From Bacteroidetes bacterium GWF2_41_31 (GTDB lineage Bacteria > Bacteroidota > Bacteroidia > Bacteroidales > F082): DNA of 64,000 nucleotides. The position numbers and the translations under genes are program-made. The notes under the pieces were generated by a model that saw only the letters and a list, made by a program, of their open reading frames with translations, ran no database searches and was not told the DNA's origin. Positions 51,674 to 61,435 of the stretch are shown piece by piece; within the stretch, counting starts at the first letter, position 1; each line of letters begins with the position of its first letter. The stretch covers positions 62,001 through 126,000 of the forward strand of contig MEOL01000047.1 in assembly GCA_001769215.1 (NCBI GenBank), read 5' to 3'.

Positions 51674-53671
51674 TTAGTCTTTTAATATTTCTTTATCATG
51701 TAATTTAATCAACAGTTTATCGGTATCAACCATATCACCAACCTGCACAGTTACCAATTCAACGGTGGCATCGTGCGTGGCAACAATGTTGTTCTCCATT
51801 TTCATGGCTTCCACCACCAACAGGATGCTGCCTCTTACCACTTCGTCGCCAGGCTTTACATTTACTTTGATCACTTTCCCCGGCATGGGTGTAAAATAAC
51901 TTCCGGCATCTTTACCTTGATCGGCAGATGTGTAAAACTCTGTATCAATCAGAAAATCCTCTCGCTTCATATCATAATGAACACCACTTACGGTCAAATG
52001 ACCTTGCCCTTTGTTGTTTTCGGAGACATAAACCCGGTAAGACATTTGGTTTATCAAAAGCTCGAGTATTTGATTGTGGACTGCGATCAACCGGACTTGG
52101 AATTGTTGTTTATCAATTTGAAAATGAAATTCATTGCCATTGTATGACTCTATTTCAACCTCAATGGTTTCATGATCCATTTTCACCGGAACCAACATGC
52201 GGTTTCTCCAATAACCGATAGTTTCCCAAATGTTGGTTGGAGCATGGTTGAGAAGCAGGGAGTGAATTAAAAATCCAATCACAGGAACCTCTTTTTGGAT
52301 TTTATTTTTTTGTTGTTGGATCGCCAGAAGCAGTTGTTCTGAATGGGTGTCGCAAAATTTGGTGGAAATATGGTTGTTTAAAAATGCTTCATGCTGAACT
52401 ACTTGCAGCAGATAAGGAATGTTGGTTTGGATTCCCTGAATCACGAAATTCTTTAACATCTCTTCTGTTTTCAGGATGGCTTCCATACGGGTTGGTGCCC
52501 ACACCACCAATTTACCGATCATGGGATCGTAGAAACTCAGGATGGTCTCCGGACGGTCGAGGGAAGTGTCGATGCGCACATTTTCACCTTGCGGCATGTT
52601 TAGCAATGTGATTTCGCCCGGTGAGGGCAAAAATTGATTGGCGGGATCTTCGGCATAAATACGACACTCGATGGCGTGCCCATTTTGTTTTACCTGATCT
52701 TGTGAATAGCGAAGCGGATTGCCTGCCGCCACCAATATTTGTTCTTCTACCAAATCGATGCCTGTTACCATTTCTGTCACCGGATGTTCTACCTGAATGC
52801 GTGTATTCATTTCAAGAAAATAGAAATTCAGGTTTTTGTCCACCAGGAATTCGATGGTTCCCGCACTGTTATATCCTATTTTCCGACCAATTGCGATGGC
52901 AGCAGCGCCCATTTTTTCCCTGATTTCAGGAGTCAGCGTGGGCGATGGTGATTCTTCGATAATTTTTTGATAACGCCTTTGGATGGAACATTCACGCTCG
53001 TAGAGATGAATCAGGTTACCAAAATGATCTCCGAGCAGTTGAATTTCGATGTGACGGGGTTCTTCGATGTACTGTTCAATATAAATGGTTTCATCACCAA
53101 AATAGCTTAGCGCTTCACGGCTGGTGGATTCAACCACCTCTTTCAACTCATCAGGATGGTGCACGATGCGCATGCCTTTTCCGCCACCTCCGGCTGCCGC
53201 TTTCACCAGAACGGGAAAAGTAAGTTTTGGAGATTGTTCGAACAATGTTTTCAGGTCACCCGTGATGCCTTTGGTCATGGGAATACCAATTTCTTCCACA
53301 AATTTACGGGCTTCGATCTTATTGCCCATCAGGGTAATTGCTTGTGTATGAGGCCCGATAAACGTGATCTTATTTTTATTGCAGGCAGCCACCAGCAAGG
53401 GGCTTTCCGATAAAAATCCATAGCCGGGATGGATGGAGTCGCAACCGCTGTTTAGTGCCGCTTCTATTATTTTATCTGTATTAAGGTAGGTGTCGCTGAG
53501 TTCGTTGCCTCCGATACAAATGGCTTCATCGGCCGAGCGCACGTGCAGGCTGTTTCTATCTGCTTCGGAGTAAACGGCTACTGTACTAATGTGTAATTTT
53601 TTTGCCGATTTCATCACCCTAACGGCAATTTCGCCCCGGTTTGCAACCAATATTTTTTTAAATAATTTCAT
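51674..53671 (-). CDS. mccA: Methylcrotonyl-CoA carboxylase alpha subunit (biotin carboxylase + biotin carrier)
   Basis: 665 residues from ATG 53671 (KLFKKILVANRGEIAVRVM). ATP-grasp biotin carboxylase in the first ~450: HPGYGFLSES, KAAAGGGGKGMR, the QIQVEHPVTE-type RIQVEHPVTEM. A linker (BT-like) follows, and the biotinyl domain at the end with VEAMKMENNIV. Carboxylates its own biotin; the neighbour at 54521 supplies the carboxyltransferase. Alpha-propionyl-CoA carboxylases look alike, but pairing with the hydratase and lyase favours 3-methylcrotonyl-CoA. Confidence 0.9.
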   Translation of the reverse strand: MKLFKKILVANRGEIAVRVMKSAKKLHISTVAVYSEADRNSLHVRSADEAICIGGNELSDTYLNTDKIIEAALNSGCDSIHPGYGFLSESPLLVAACNKNKITFIGPHTQAITLMGNKIEARKFVEEIGIPMTKGITGDLKTLFEQSPKLTFPVLVKAAAGGGGKGMRIVHHPDELKEVVESTSREALSYFGDETIYIEQYIEEPRHIEIQLLGDHFGNLIHLYERECSIQRRYQKIIEESPSPTLTPEIREKMGAAAIAIGRKIGYNSAGTIEFLVDKNLNFYFLEMNTRIQVEHPVTEMVTGIDLVEEQILVAAGNPLRYSQDQVKQNGHAIECRIYAEDPANQFLPSPGEITLLNMPQGENVRIDTSLDRPETILSFYDPMIGKLVVWAPTRMEAILKTEEMLKNFVIQGIQTNIPYLLQVVQHEAFLNNHISTKFCDTHSEQLLLAIQQQKNKIQKEVPVIGFLIHSLLLNHAPTNIWETIGYWRNRMLVPVKMDHETIEVEIESYNGNEFHFQIDKQQFQVRLIAVHNQILELLINQMSYRVYVSENNKGQGHLTVSGVHYDMKREDFLIDTEFYTSADQGKDAGSYFTPMPGKVIKVNVKPGDEVVRGSILLVVEAMKMENNIVATHDATVELVTVQVGDMVDTDKLLIKLHDKEILKD

Positions 53672-53691
53672 TCTCAAAGTTCGGTTTTACA

Positions 53692-54510
53692 TCACTCAAA
53701 TTCAATGGGACGTTGAGTTTTTTTAATCCAGGCGGGTTTTCTTTTTTCTAAAAAAGCGGCCATCCCTTCCTGTCCTTCGTCATCAGCGCGCAGGTTGGCG
53801 ATGATGCCGGCAGTATAATCAATCAGTTCGGTCAACTCAGGGCCATCATACATCAAATACTGTATCAATTGCTTTGTTGCCCGGGTGGCTTTTGGGGCGG
53901 CGGTGATGAATTCATTGATATATTTTTTAACGGTTTCGATTAGAAGGCCTGTTGGAACGGCTTTATTGATGAGTCCGGTTTTTTCCGCCTCTTTACCTTT
54001 AAACTTACGGCCCGTGAGCATCAGGTCGCGGGCATGATATTCACCTATGCGGCGTATAATAAACGGCATGATGGTAGCCGGACCAATTCCTATCTTGACT
54101 TCGCTGAACGCGAAAGTGGTGTTTTCGTCGGCCAATACCACGTCGCAGGCAGCAAACAATCCGTTGGCACCACCAAAAGCAGAACCATGCACGATGGCCA
54201 TGGTAGGTACGTGACATTTATACACGGTTTTAAACATCTTGGCCAACCGCTGTCCGTCTTTATAGTTTTCGTCTTTGCTATGGTGGGCAATATGACTCAT
54301 ATAATTGAGGTCGGCACCGGCGCAAAACGATTTCCCTTTACCTTTCAGCACCACCAACCGCAAAAGTTCATCTTTTGATGCTTCCGCATAAACGGATGTC
54401 AACTCACTGATCATTAGTTCATTGATTGCATTATGAACCTCAGGGCGGTTAAGATAAACATAAAGAATATCTTCTTTTTTTTCTACAATAAGGGTTTCGA
54501 ACTGATTCAT
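53692..54510 (-). CDS. Enoyl-CoA hydratase/isomerase family, likely methylglutaconyl-CoA hydratase
   Basis: 272 residues from ATG 54510 (frame continues to a TTG overlapping the next gene). Crotonase marks: YLNRPEVHNAIN, SFCAGADLNYM, the oxyanion GSAFGGANGLFAACD, and FSEVKIGIGPATIMPFI with its catalytic Glu. Hydrates 3-methylglutaconyl-CoA to HMG-CoA in this cluster context, between the two MCC subunits. Confidence 0.88.
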   Translation of the reverse strand: MNQFETLIVEKKEDILYVYLNRPEVHNAINELMISELTSVYAEASKDELLRLVVLKGKGKSFCAGADLNYMSHIAHHSKDENYKDGQRLAKMFKTVYKCHVPTMAIVHGSAFGGANGLFAACDVVLADENTTFAFSEVKIGIGPATIMPFIIRRIGEYHARDLMLTGRKFKGKEAEKTGLINKAVPTGLLIETVKKYINEFITAAPKATRATKQLIQYLMYDGPELTELIDYTAGIIANLRADDEGQEGMAAFLEKRKPAWIKKTQRPIEFE

Positions 54511-54520
54511 TAATAAACGT

Positions 54521-56128
54521 TTACATTCTAAATACACCAAAATTTTGTTCAGGGAAAGGCTGGTTCAGCGAACTGGCAATTCCCATGGCCAACACCTTGC
54601 GGGTGTCTGCCGGATCAATGATCCCATCGTCCCATAAACGCGATGTGCTGTAATAGGCCGATCCTTCCGTCTCATATTTTTCGAGGATGGGTCGTCGCAA
54701 TTTTTCAATTTCTTCGGATGACATTTCAATTCCTTTTGCCAGCAATTGTTCCTGTTTCACTGTGACCAATACGGTGGCAGCCTGTTCTCCGCCCATCACC
54801 GATATTTTGGCATTGGGCCACATGAACAGGAATCTGGGGTTATAGGCCCTGCCGGCCATACCATAGTTTCCGGCACCAAACGAACCTCCAAAGATGACCG
54901 TAAATTTTGGAACATTGGCATTGGCTACGGCATGAACCATCTTGGCTCCGTCTTTTGCAATCCCGCCACGCTCGAATTCCTTACCCACCATAAAACCGGT
55001 GATGTTTTGCAAAAAGATCAATGGGATTTTGCGGGCGGTACATAATTCGATGAAATGCGTAACCTTGAGCGCTGACTCGGAAAACAGCACGCCAAAATTG
55101 GCAATGATGCCAACAGGAAATCCCATAATGTGGGCAAAACCCGTGACCACGGTTACGGCGTATCTGGCTTTAAACTCCTGAAAACGACTACCATCCACAA
55201 TACGCATAATAATTTCACGTGGATCGACCATCTTTCGAAAGTCAATCGGGGCAATGCCATACAGCTCTTTTGGGTCATATATTGGCTCCTCAATGGGAAT
55301 TGTTCTCAATGGTTGTTTTACCCGATACTCCAGATTTTCAAAAATGTGACGACAAATTTGTATTGCATGCGTGTCGTTGTCAGCCAAATGATCGGCCACC
55401 CCTGAAATGCTGGTATGCACTTCTGCACCACCCAGTTCTTCGGCACTTACCTCTTCACCTGTAGCAGCTTTTACAAGAGGAGGGCCGGCGAGAAAAATGG
55501 TACCCTGCTCCTTTATAATAATTGTTTCATCGCTCATGGCAGGTACGTAGGCACCTCCTGCTGTGCATGATCCCATCACAATACTGATTTGAGGGATACG
55601 CATGGCCGACATTCTGGCCTGGTTATAAAAAAATCGTCCAAAATGATCACGATCGGGGAATACCAAATCCTGTTCCGGCAAAAAAACACCACCCGAATCG
55701 ACCAGATAAATGCATGGCAAGTGATTCTCCATGGCGATTTCCTGTGCACGTAAATGCTTTTTAATGGTAAATTGCATATAAGTGCCTCCCTTGATGGTGG
55801 CATCATTTGCAATCAGGATGGTCTCACGCCCGTGAATAATTCCTATACCTGTGATGATACCGGCAGAAGGAAATTGGTTGTCGTATTGGTTGTATGCTGC
55901 CAGGGCAGAAAGTTCAAGAAAGGGTGTGTTGCGATCTACTAACAAGTTGATTCGCTCGCGGGCCAACAGTTTCCCGCGTTCTTTATGACGCTTCACAGCT
56001 TCCGGGCTTCCTCCCTGCGTATTCTGTTTTAGTACCTCACGATATTGTTCGAGCAATTTAATAAATGCTTTCCTGTTTTCCTGAAACTCAATAGCATGGG
56101 TATCGATCTTGGTTTTTAATCTGTACAA
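54521..56128 (-). CDS. mccB: Methylcrotonyl-CoA carboxylase beta subunit (carboxyltransferase)
   Basis: 535 residues, usual length. Motifs: [97 protein letters not shown] and the [15 protein letters not shown] end typical of MccB. The start is TTG: a stop lies five codons upstream and no in-frame ATG comes before the conserved IDTHAIEFQ. First gene of the run on this strand. Confidence 0.93.
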   Translation of the reverse strand: MYRLKTKIDTHAIEFQENRKAFIKLLEQYREVLKQNTQGGSPEAVKRHKERGKLLARERINLLVDRNTPFLELSALAAYNQYDNQFPSAGIITGIGIIHGRETILIANDATIKGGTYMQFTIKKHLRAQEIAMENHLPCIYLVDSGGVFLPEQDLVFPDRDHFGRFFYNQARMSAMRIPQISIVMGSCTAGGAYVPAMSDETIIIKEQGTIFLAGPPLVKAATGEEVSAEELGGAEVHTSISGVADHLADNDTHAIQICRHIFENLEYRVKQPLRTIPIEEPIYDPKELYGIAPIDFRKMVDPREIIMRIVDGSRFQEFKARYAVTVVTGFAHIMGFPVGIIANFGVLFSESALKVTHFIELCTARKIPLIFLQNITGFMVGKEFERGGIAKDGAKMVHAVANANVPKFTVIFGGSFGAGNYGMAGRAYNPRFLFMWPNAKISVMGGEQAATVLVTVKQEQLLAKGIEMSSEEIEKLRRPILEKYETEGSAYYSTSRLWDDGIIDPADTRKVLAMGIASSLNQPFPEQNFGVFRM

Positions 56129-56331
56129 GGTATTATTTCTTTAATTATTCCTGGTATTTCACAATTCAGAATAGGTGGAAATACGGTGTGCAAGTATAGG
56201 CATAAAAGAGCAATAAAAAAAGAGGCTGCAAACGTTTTAATGCAATAAACTTTGTAAATAAACACGATGATAAACTAAGCTCTTTATTGTAAAAATGGAA
56301 TTGCTTACTGCTGCTTATCGATTTTTATTTC

Positions 56332-56339
56332 TATTTTTG
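56332..56339 (+). promoter_or_regulatory. -7 promoter box before the HMG-CoA lyase-like gene
   Basis: TATTTTTG (TAnnTTTG), 56 bp before ATG 56388 and downstream of the alternative ATG at 56295, so it supports the shorter protein. Confidence 0.4.
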
Positions 56340-56387
56340 ATCTTAATTTTGCAAACGATTGCAAAATTCAGAAAAAACGATGATTTT

Positions 56388-57398
56388 ATGAACTATCCCA
56401 AAAAAGTAGTTATTGGCGACATAACAGTAAGAGATGGGTTTCAGCATGAAGAGAAATATGTTCAACCCGAAGCCAAACTATGGGTGCTCGAGGAAATGAT
56501 ACTTGCCGGACTGAAGCATCTGGAAGTTACCAATTTTGGCAATCCACTAGGTATGCCTCAGTTTAAGGATGCTGATCTATTGTTTAAAGCCATTAGAAAA
56601 AGTAAACGCGTGAGCCACTTGTTGCACGAAGTGAGTTTAACGGCAGTTACCATTCGTGAATCAGCCATAGAAAGGGCCATTGAAGCAAAAAAAGCCGGCT
56701 ATGGTCCCGATAGGATATTATTGATGGTCAGCACTTCCGAGTCGCACCAGAAAAAAAACTCAGGACTTACATTGGACGAGTACTGGAAAATGGCCGAAAA
56801 ATATATCCCCAAGGCACATGATGCCGGATTAAAGGTAAACGGTACGGTGAGTACGATTTGGGGATGCCCCATCGAAGGTCCAACGAATATGATGGATGCT
56901 GTTAAGTTTGCAAAGAGATGGTTTGATATTGGAGCCAATGATGTGGAACATGCCGACCATGATGGCAGTGCATCGCCCAATCGGGTATACGATTATTATT
57001 CCATGTTGCTCGATCATGTACAAAATCCACAAAAACAAATCGTTCATTTTCATTCGTTGCGGGGATGGGGCCTGGCCAATGTATTGGCGGCGTTGCAGGC
57101 CGGCATGACCAACTATGAGTCTACCCTTGGAGGAATTGGCGGACAGCCGGCTAATTTTGTGGATGGGGTACCCGTAAGCGGAACCGGAGCCTATTACTAC
57201 AAGGATGCCGGGAACGTTGGGCTAGTTTCTACTGAGGATATGGTGGTGATGATGGATGAAATGGGTATTGATACGGGTCTCGACATTGACCGGGTTTTGA
57301 AAACTGGGAAAATGGTTGAAAAGATACTTGGCAGAAGATTACGCTCCGAAACGATCCTCCAGGGGCGCATTCCAAAAGAACTTTCGGGCAGGAAATAG
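56388..57398 (+). CDS. HMG-CoA lyase-like (DRE-TIM) protein without the canonical catalytic Cys
   Basis: 336 residues from ATG 56388; an earlier ATG at 56295 would add a 31-residue hydrophobic leader with no family match. DRE-TIM signature GDITVRDGFQHEE, with DGFQ as in HMG-CoA lyases and not DGEQ of isopropylmalate synthases. Metal site HADHDG. The loop that in HMG-CoA lyase reads GGLGGCP reads GGIGGQPANFVDG here, so the catalytic Cys is Gln, and about 14 extra residues follow before GLVSTEDM. It is divergent from the MCC genes and completes the leucine pathway only if it is still a lyase. Alternatively a related aldol/lyase of another acyl-CoA. Confidence 0.8.
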   Translation: MNYPKKVVIGDITVRDGFQHEEKYVQPEAKLWVLEEMILAGLKHLEVTNFGNPLGMPQFKDADLLFKAIRKSKRVSHLLHEVSLTAVTIRESAIERAIEAKKAGYGPDRILLMVSTSESHQKKNSGLTLDEYWKMAEKYIPKAHDAGLKVNGTVSTIWGCPIEGPTNMMDAVKFAKRWFDIGANDVEHADHDGSASPNRVYDYYSMLLDHVQNPQKQIVHFHSLRGWGLANVLAALQAGMTNYESTLGGIGGQPANFVDGVPVSGTGAYYYKDAGNVGLVSTEDMVVMMDEMGIDTGLDIDRVLKTGKMVEKILGRRLRSETILQGRIPKELSGRK

Positions 57399-57534
57399 CT
57401 CCAAGAGTTACTGATTTTCTAACTATTTATTTTCAATTGAACAGGAATGACAAGCCTTTGGCAGGATTTGAACTGACAACTGATTGGTTTTAAACTTAAT
57501 TGAAAATAATTTTTCATACTTCGATCAACATTTG

Positions 57535-57542
57535 TACATTTG
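57535..57542 (+). promoter_or_regulatory. -7 promoter box for the SurA/PpiD-type gene
   Basis: TACATTTG (TAnnTTTG), 32 bp before the ATG at 57567. Confidence 0.5.
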
Positions 57543-57566
57543 CACCTCATTTTTAAATATTAACTA

Positions 57567-59684
57567 ATGGCAGTAATAGGAAGTATCAGAAAACATTCTA
57601 CGTTTCTGGTGATTATCATTGGAGTGGCTTTGGCAGCCTTTGTTTTGGGCGATTTTGCCAGAGGTGGTGGTGGTTCACGCGACATCAATATTGGCGAAGT
57701 GGCAGGTGAGGAGATAACCATCATGGATTTTAATGCCAAGGCTGAACAAAACATCGACAACAAACTACAGCAACAAAAAACCGATCGGTTATCGTTAGAT
57801 GAACAATTCAGGGTAAAAGATGAAACCTTTAAACAGATGGTTTTCAGAATTATCATGGATAAGGAATACGAGGAGATTGGTTTGACTGTTACACCTGAAG
57901 AACTATTCGATCTGGTTCAGGGTTCAAATCCCCACCCGCTCATTGTACAGTATTTTTCGGATCCCAATACTGGAAAATTCGACAGAAACCTGATTATTCA
58001 GTATCTGCAAAATATGGAAAACATGCCTGAACAAGCCAAGCAGCAGTGGTATCAATTTGAAAAATATATCAAGGACGACCGCTATCGGTCCAAATTCAAT
58101 AATTTGCTGGTTAAGGGTTATTATGTTCCTGCCGCACTGGCCAGGTTGACCTTTGAAGAAGATAACAACAAAGCTGATATAGATTACATTGCCGCGACAT
58201 ACAAGAGTTTAAGCGACAGTCTTTTCGTGCCTTCGGAAAAAGATTATAAGGATTACTATACTGCTCATAAGGAGGCCTATAAACAAGAGGCCACACGCGA
58301 TATCAAATATGTGGTTTTCGATGTAAAACCATCTAATACTGACCTGGACATGGCAGCCAATGAGGCCAAACAGATTTACAGGGAGTTTGCAACCGCATCC
58401 GATGTGATGCGTTTCGTAAAGGTGAATTCTGAAAATAATTATGACAGTACCTGGTTTGGTCAGGGACAATTGCCGGTTCAAATCGACTCTGTCATGTTTA
58501 ACAGTCCGGTAGGCACGGTGGTAGAACCTTATCTCGAAAACAATGTATTTCATGTGGCACGGTTGGTTGCTGAATCCATGCGTCCCGACTCGATAAAAGC
58601 AAGCCACATCCTCATCGCTTATCAAGGTGCTTATCAGGCCGATAGCAAAATTACCCGCCTAAAGGTTAGTGCTAAAAGTTTAGCCGATAGTTTGTTGACC
58701 GTTCTTAAGAAATCGCCAAAGGAAATGGCAAAGCTGGCAATACAGTTTTCTACCGATCCTTCTGCCGCCACCAATTCAGGTGATTTGGGCTGGTTTGCCG
58801 ACGGACAAATGGTTCCTGCCTTTAACGAAGCTGCACTGATCACTCCTGTAAATGAGTTTGCCATTGCGGAAACCCCTTTTGGATATCACGTGATTGAAGT
58901 AACCGGTAAAAAACCCTTAGTGAAAAAAGTGCGCGTAGCCATCATTGACCGTGAGGTATTGCCAAGCAACGAAACTTATCAGGGTATTTTTGCCAATGCA
59001 AGTAAACTGGCTTCTGAAAATAAAACCCTCGAACAGTTCAATGACTATGTTCGGACAGAAAACCTCAACCCCCGTGAAATGCCAAGACTTACCGAAATGA
59101 GTAACCGCATTCCCGGTCTTGTAAACCCACGACAAATAGTACAGTGGGCTTTTAAAGAAACTACCGCCGTGGGCGATGTGTCATCGGTCTTTGACCTGGA
59201 AGACATGTTTGTGGTTGCCGTGGTAACCAAAGCAATCCAAAAAGGATATCCTGCCCTGGATGATGTGAAACCCAATATTGAACTACTCGTGGTAAATGAG
59301 TTAAAAGGAAAGCATTTGGTAAAGCAACTGGCCGCATTCAATGGCGATCTGGCCAGGGCCGGAACTGAAATGAATCTGAAACCTGTTAATGTGACTCCTT
59401 TTTTCTTTTCTTCCAGGAACCTGAAAGGTTTTGGAGCTGAAAACCAGGTAATAGGTTCTGTTTTTGGATTGCCTGATGGAAAAGTTTCACAGCCCATTAT
59501 TGGAAACGCCGGTGTATTTATGGTACGGCTCAACAGCCTGACAAGAGCTGCCGAACCTGCTTCCCTCGATCAGGTGATCAATACCATGCAAAACGCATTC
59601 AAACAGAGCATCGATCAGGAACAGGCCTATCGCGCATTGGAAGAATCGCTCAACCTCGTGGATAACCGCATCAGGTTCTACTAA
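57567..59684 (+). CDS. Peptidyl-prolyl isomerase of the SurA/PpiD type
   Basis: 705 residues. One N-terminal membrane anchor (about 10-28, STFLVIIIGVALAAFVLGDF) and then a periplasmic chaperone. SurA-like N-domain (FNAKAEQNIDNKLQQQ, LTVTPEELFDLVQGSNPHP), a parvulin domain at about 345-450 (ASHILIAYQG, STDPSAATNSGDLGWF, TPFGYHVIEVTGKKP), and a long C-terminal helical part. Lengths and order match the Bacteroidota PpiD-like foldases for outer-membrane and exported proteins. Single gene with a terminator. Confidence 0.93.
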   Translation: MAVIGSIRKHSTFLVIIIGVALAAFVLGDFARGGGGSRDINIGEVAGEEITIMDFNAKAEQNIDNKLQQQKTDRLSLDEQFRVKDETFKQMVFRIIMDKEYEEIGLTVTPEELFDLVQGSNPHPLIVQYFSDPNTGKFDRNLIIQYLQNMENMPEQAKQQWYQFEKYIKDDRYRSKFNNLLVKGYYVPAALARLTFEEDNNKADIDYIAATYKSLSDSLFVPSEKDYKDYYTAHKEAYKQEATRDIKYVVFDVKPSNTDLDMAANEAKQIYREFATASDVMRFVKVNSENNYDSTWFGQGQLPVQIDSVMFNSPVGTVVEPYLENNVFHVARLVAESMRPDSIKASHILIAYQGAYQADSKITRLKVSAKSLADSLLTVLKKSPKEMAKLAIQFSTDPSAATNSGDLGWFADGQMVPAFNEAALITPVNEFAIAETPFGYHVIEVTGKKPLVKKVRVAIIDREVLPSNETYQGIFANASKLASENKTLEQFNDYVRTENLNPREMPRLTEMSNRIPGLVNPRQIVQWAFKETTAVGDVSSVFDLEDMFVVAVVTKAIQKGYPALDDVKPNIELLVVNELKGKHLVKQLAAFNGDLARAGTEMNLKPVNVTPFFFSSRNLKGFGAENQVIGSVFGLPDGKVSQPIIGNAGVFMVRLNSLTRAAEPASLDQVINTMQNAFKQSIDQEQAYRALEESLNLVDNRIRFY

Positions 59685-59708
59685 ATCTGGGCTACAATCT
59701 ATAATTCA

Positions 59709-59745
59709 GGGGCTGTCTCAAATTTTGATTCAGCCCTTTTGTTTT
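59709..59745 (+). terminator. Terminator of the PPIase gene
   Basis: GGGCTG (59710-59715) pairs with CAGCCC (59731-59736), with an inner TCAAA/TTTGA pairing, followed by TTTTGTTTT. It lies 25 bp after the stop. Confidence 0.8.
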
Positions 59746-59805
59746 GCCGTCACCATTTCAAAACTGATAACCTGAGACTTCAATCCCGGAGTTAAAATTG
59801 AATAA

Positions 59806-60107
59806 AATGGGGTGTCCGATCATCTCCCGTTATAAAATTTAATGTGCAAATCAACAGGTACGGAGTACCGATAATATTTATAGAAAAACAAGAACACACT
59901 TTTTAAGGTGCAGCGCACCGTGCTATTTTCACGTTTATTTAAACATATAATCAATATTTCGGTGCTCTGCACCTAAAAATCTACCTACAAAACCAATACA
60001 GAATATATTAGTATGCAGCTCCACCCATTGATTAATAAGTCCGGTCTAAAAAGGTGAATCATGAAAGTAATCAAAAGTCAGCATGGGAGATGATCGTATA
60101 CCCCATT
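59806..60107. mobile_element. MITE-like element B
   Basis: Ends match the same inverted repeat as element A (GGGRTRTMCGATCATYTCCC): 59809-59828 and the reverse at 60085-60104. The 8-bp TTGAATAA lies directly outside both ends (59798-59805 and 60108-60115). The ~302-bp body has no gene; it holds three 13-bp hairpins (59857, 59907, 59961). It accounts for most of the gap between the PPIase gene and rodA. Confidence 0.75.
59857..59973. repeat. REP/BIME-like hairpins inside element B
   Basis: GGTAC-GGA-GTACC (59857-59869), GGTGC-AGC-GCACC (59907-59919) and GGTGC-TCT-GCACC (59961-59973). The last two also pair with each other as an inverted repeat (13 of 14), the layout of paired REP sequences. 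REP-like GGTGC..GCACC sequences are known to be associated with RAYT-type transposases; none is encoded here. Confidence 0.6.
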
Positions 60108-60168
60108 TTGAATAATTTCTGAATATCAGTTCTGTAAATTAGTTGTTATTCTTATAAAATGTTAGCAA

Positions 60169-61428
60169 TTACAACACATTCAGCCTGTTGGCATCTTGTT
60201 TAATAAAGATGAAAAGAAGGATAGTAAAAGCCCAAAGTGAAGAGCCTCCATAGCTAAAAAAAGGCAGGGGAATTCCCACAACAGGAGCCAATCCGATGGT
60301 CATACCGATGTTGATGGCAATGTGAAAAAACAACACCGAGGCCACTCCGTATCCATATATCCGGCTAAACCGCGATCGCTGTCGTTCGGCCATGTGAATC
60401 AGGCGGATAAGCAAGGCTAAAAACATGAGAACAACGACAGAAGCACCAAAAAACCCCCATTCTTCACCTACTGCGCAAAAAATGAAGTCGGTACTTTGTT
60501 CAGGGACAAAGTGATTTCTCGTCAACATTCCATTTCTAAATCCTTTGCCTGTAAGGCCTCCCGATCCAATTGCAATCTTCGACTGATTTACATTGTATCC
60601 GGCGCCCTGCAAATCCTGTTCAATGCCTAACAGCACATTGATGCGTTTTTTTTGATGGGGTTCCAGTACATTCTCAAAAGAGTAGTGAACACTAAAAACA
60701 AATGTAGAGGCCATAACGACAATACCCAGCAGGAGCTTGAATTGTTTTCTCCACTTTTTTTTCAAAAGAAAGGTAAGCAATCCTATTGCAAACAAACCGG
60801 CGATCACCCAATACTCCCCGATGAGCAAGGTAAGCACAAAAAGCACCCCCATCACAACCCCGATGACAATGATCATCCCTGAAAACCCTTCCCGAAAGAG
60901 CACCAAAGCAAAAGCAAAATATACCAAAGCAGAACCTGTGTCGTTTTGAAGCAATATTAATGCTGCCGGAAAAAAAAGAATACCCAGGGTGTATAATTTG
61001 GTTTTGAGTTGGGAGATGTCAATATTTAAGGTGCTTAGATACCTTGCTAAGGCCAGGGCTGTGGCAAATTTGGCGAATTCGGCCGGTTGTATGGCAAAGT
61101 TTGCGATTTTGAACCACGACTTTGAACCTGCTACCGTGCTTCCAAAAAACAACACACCGATAAGTACCACGATCAGGAAGCCATAGATCCAAAAAGAAAA
61201 GGCACTAAAAAACTTCGCGTCAACAATTAAAATCATGATAGCCAATATGATGGCTAAAATAATCCAAATGAACTGTTTACCATATCTTTCGTTGAAATCG
61301 AAAATTCCGGCAATATCCTCTCCGGCGGAAGCAGTAAAGATACTGAGCCACCCCATGAGAACTAACAACAGGTACAGTGTAACGGTTATCCAGTCGATAT
61401 TGCCAAATATGTATTCTCTGTTTCTCAC
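60169..61428 (-). CDS. rodA: Rod-shape-determining protein RodA (SEDS glycosyltransferase)
   Basis: 419 residues with about ten membrane spans. Marks of the SEDS family: AEFAKFATALALARYL, LLQNDTGSALVYF (catalytic Asp in the loop), GLTGKGF near the middle, the FVPEQSTDFIFCAVGEEWGF segment and GIPLPFFSYGGSS at the end. Polymerises lateral-wall glycan with PBP2. It lies 8 bp after mrdA. Confidence 0.96.
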   Translation of the reverse strand: MRNREYIFGNIDWITVTLYLLLVLMGWLSIFTASAGEDIAGIFDFNERYGKQFIWIILAIILAIMILIVDAKFFSAFSFWIYGFLIVVLIGVLFFGSTVAGSKSWFKIANFAIQPAEFAKFATALALARYLSTLNIDISQLKTKLYTLGILFFPAALILLQNDTGSALVYFAFALVLFREGFSGMIIVIGVVMGVLFVLTLLIGEYWVIAGLFAIGLLTFLLKKKWRKQFKLLLGIVVMASTFVFSVHYSFENVLEPHQKKRINVLLGIEQDLQGAGYNVNQSKIAIGSGGLTGKGFRNGMLTRNHFVPEQSTDFIFCAVGEEWGFFGASVVVLMFLALLIRLIHMAERQRSRFSRIYGYGVASVLFFHIAINIGMTIGLAPVVGIPLPFFSYGGSSLWAFTILLFIFIKQDANRLNVL

Positions 61429-61435
61429 CTGTTAG

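Noticed and set aside
57461-57480. tRNA-like T-arm text on the minus strand (AGTTCAAATCCTGCC)
   Set aside because: The 5-bp T-stem does not pair and no acceptor, anticodon or D arm could be built around it; at most a tRNA-end relic.
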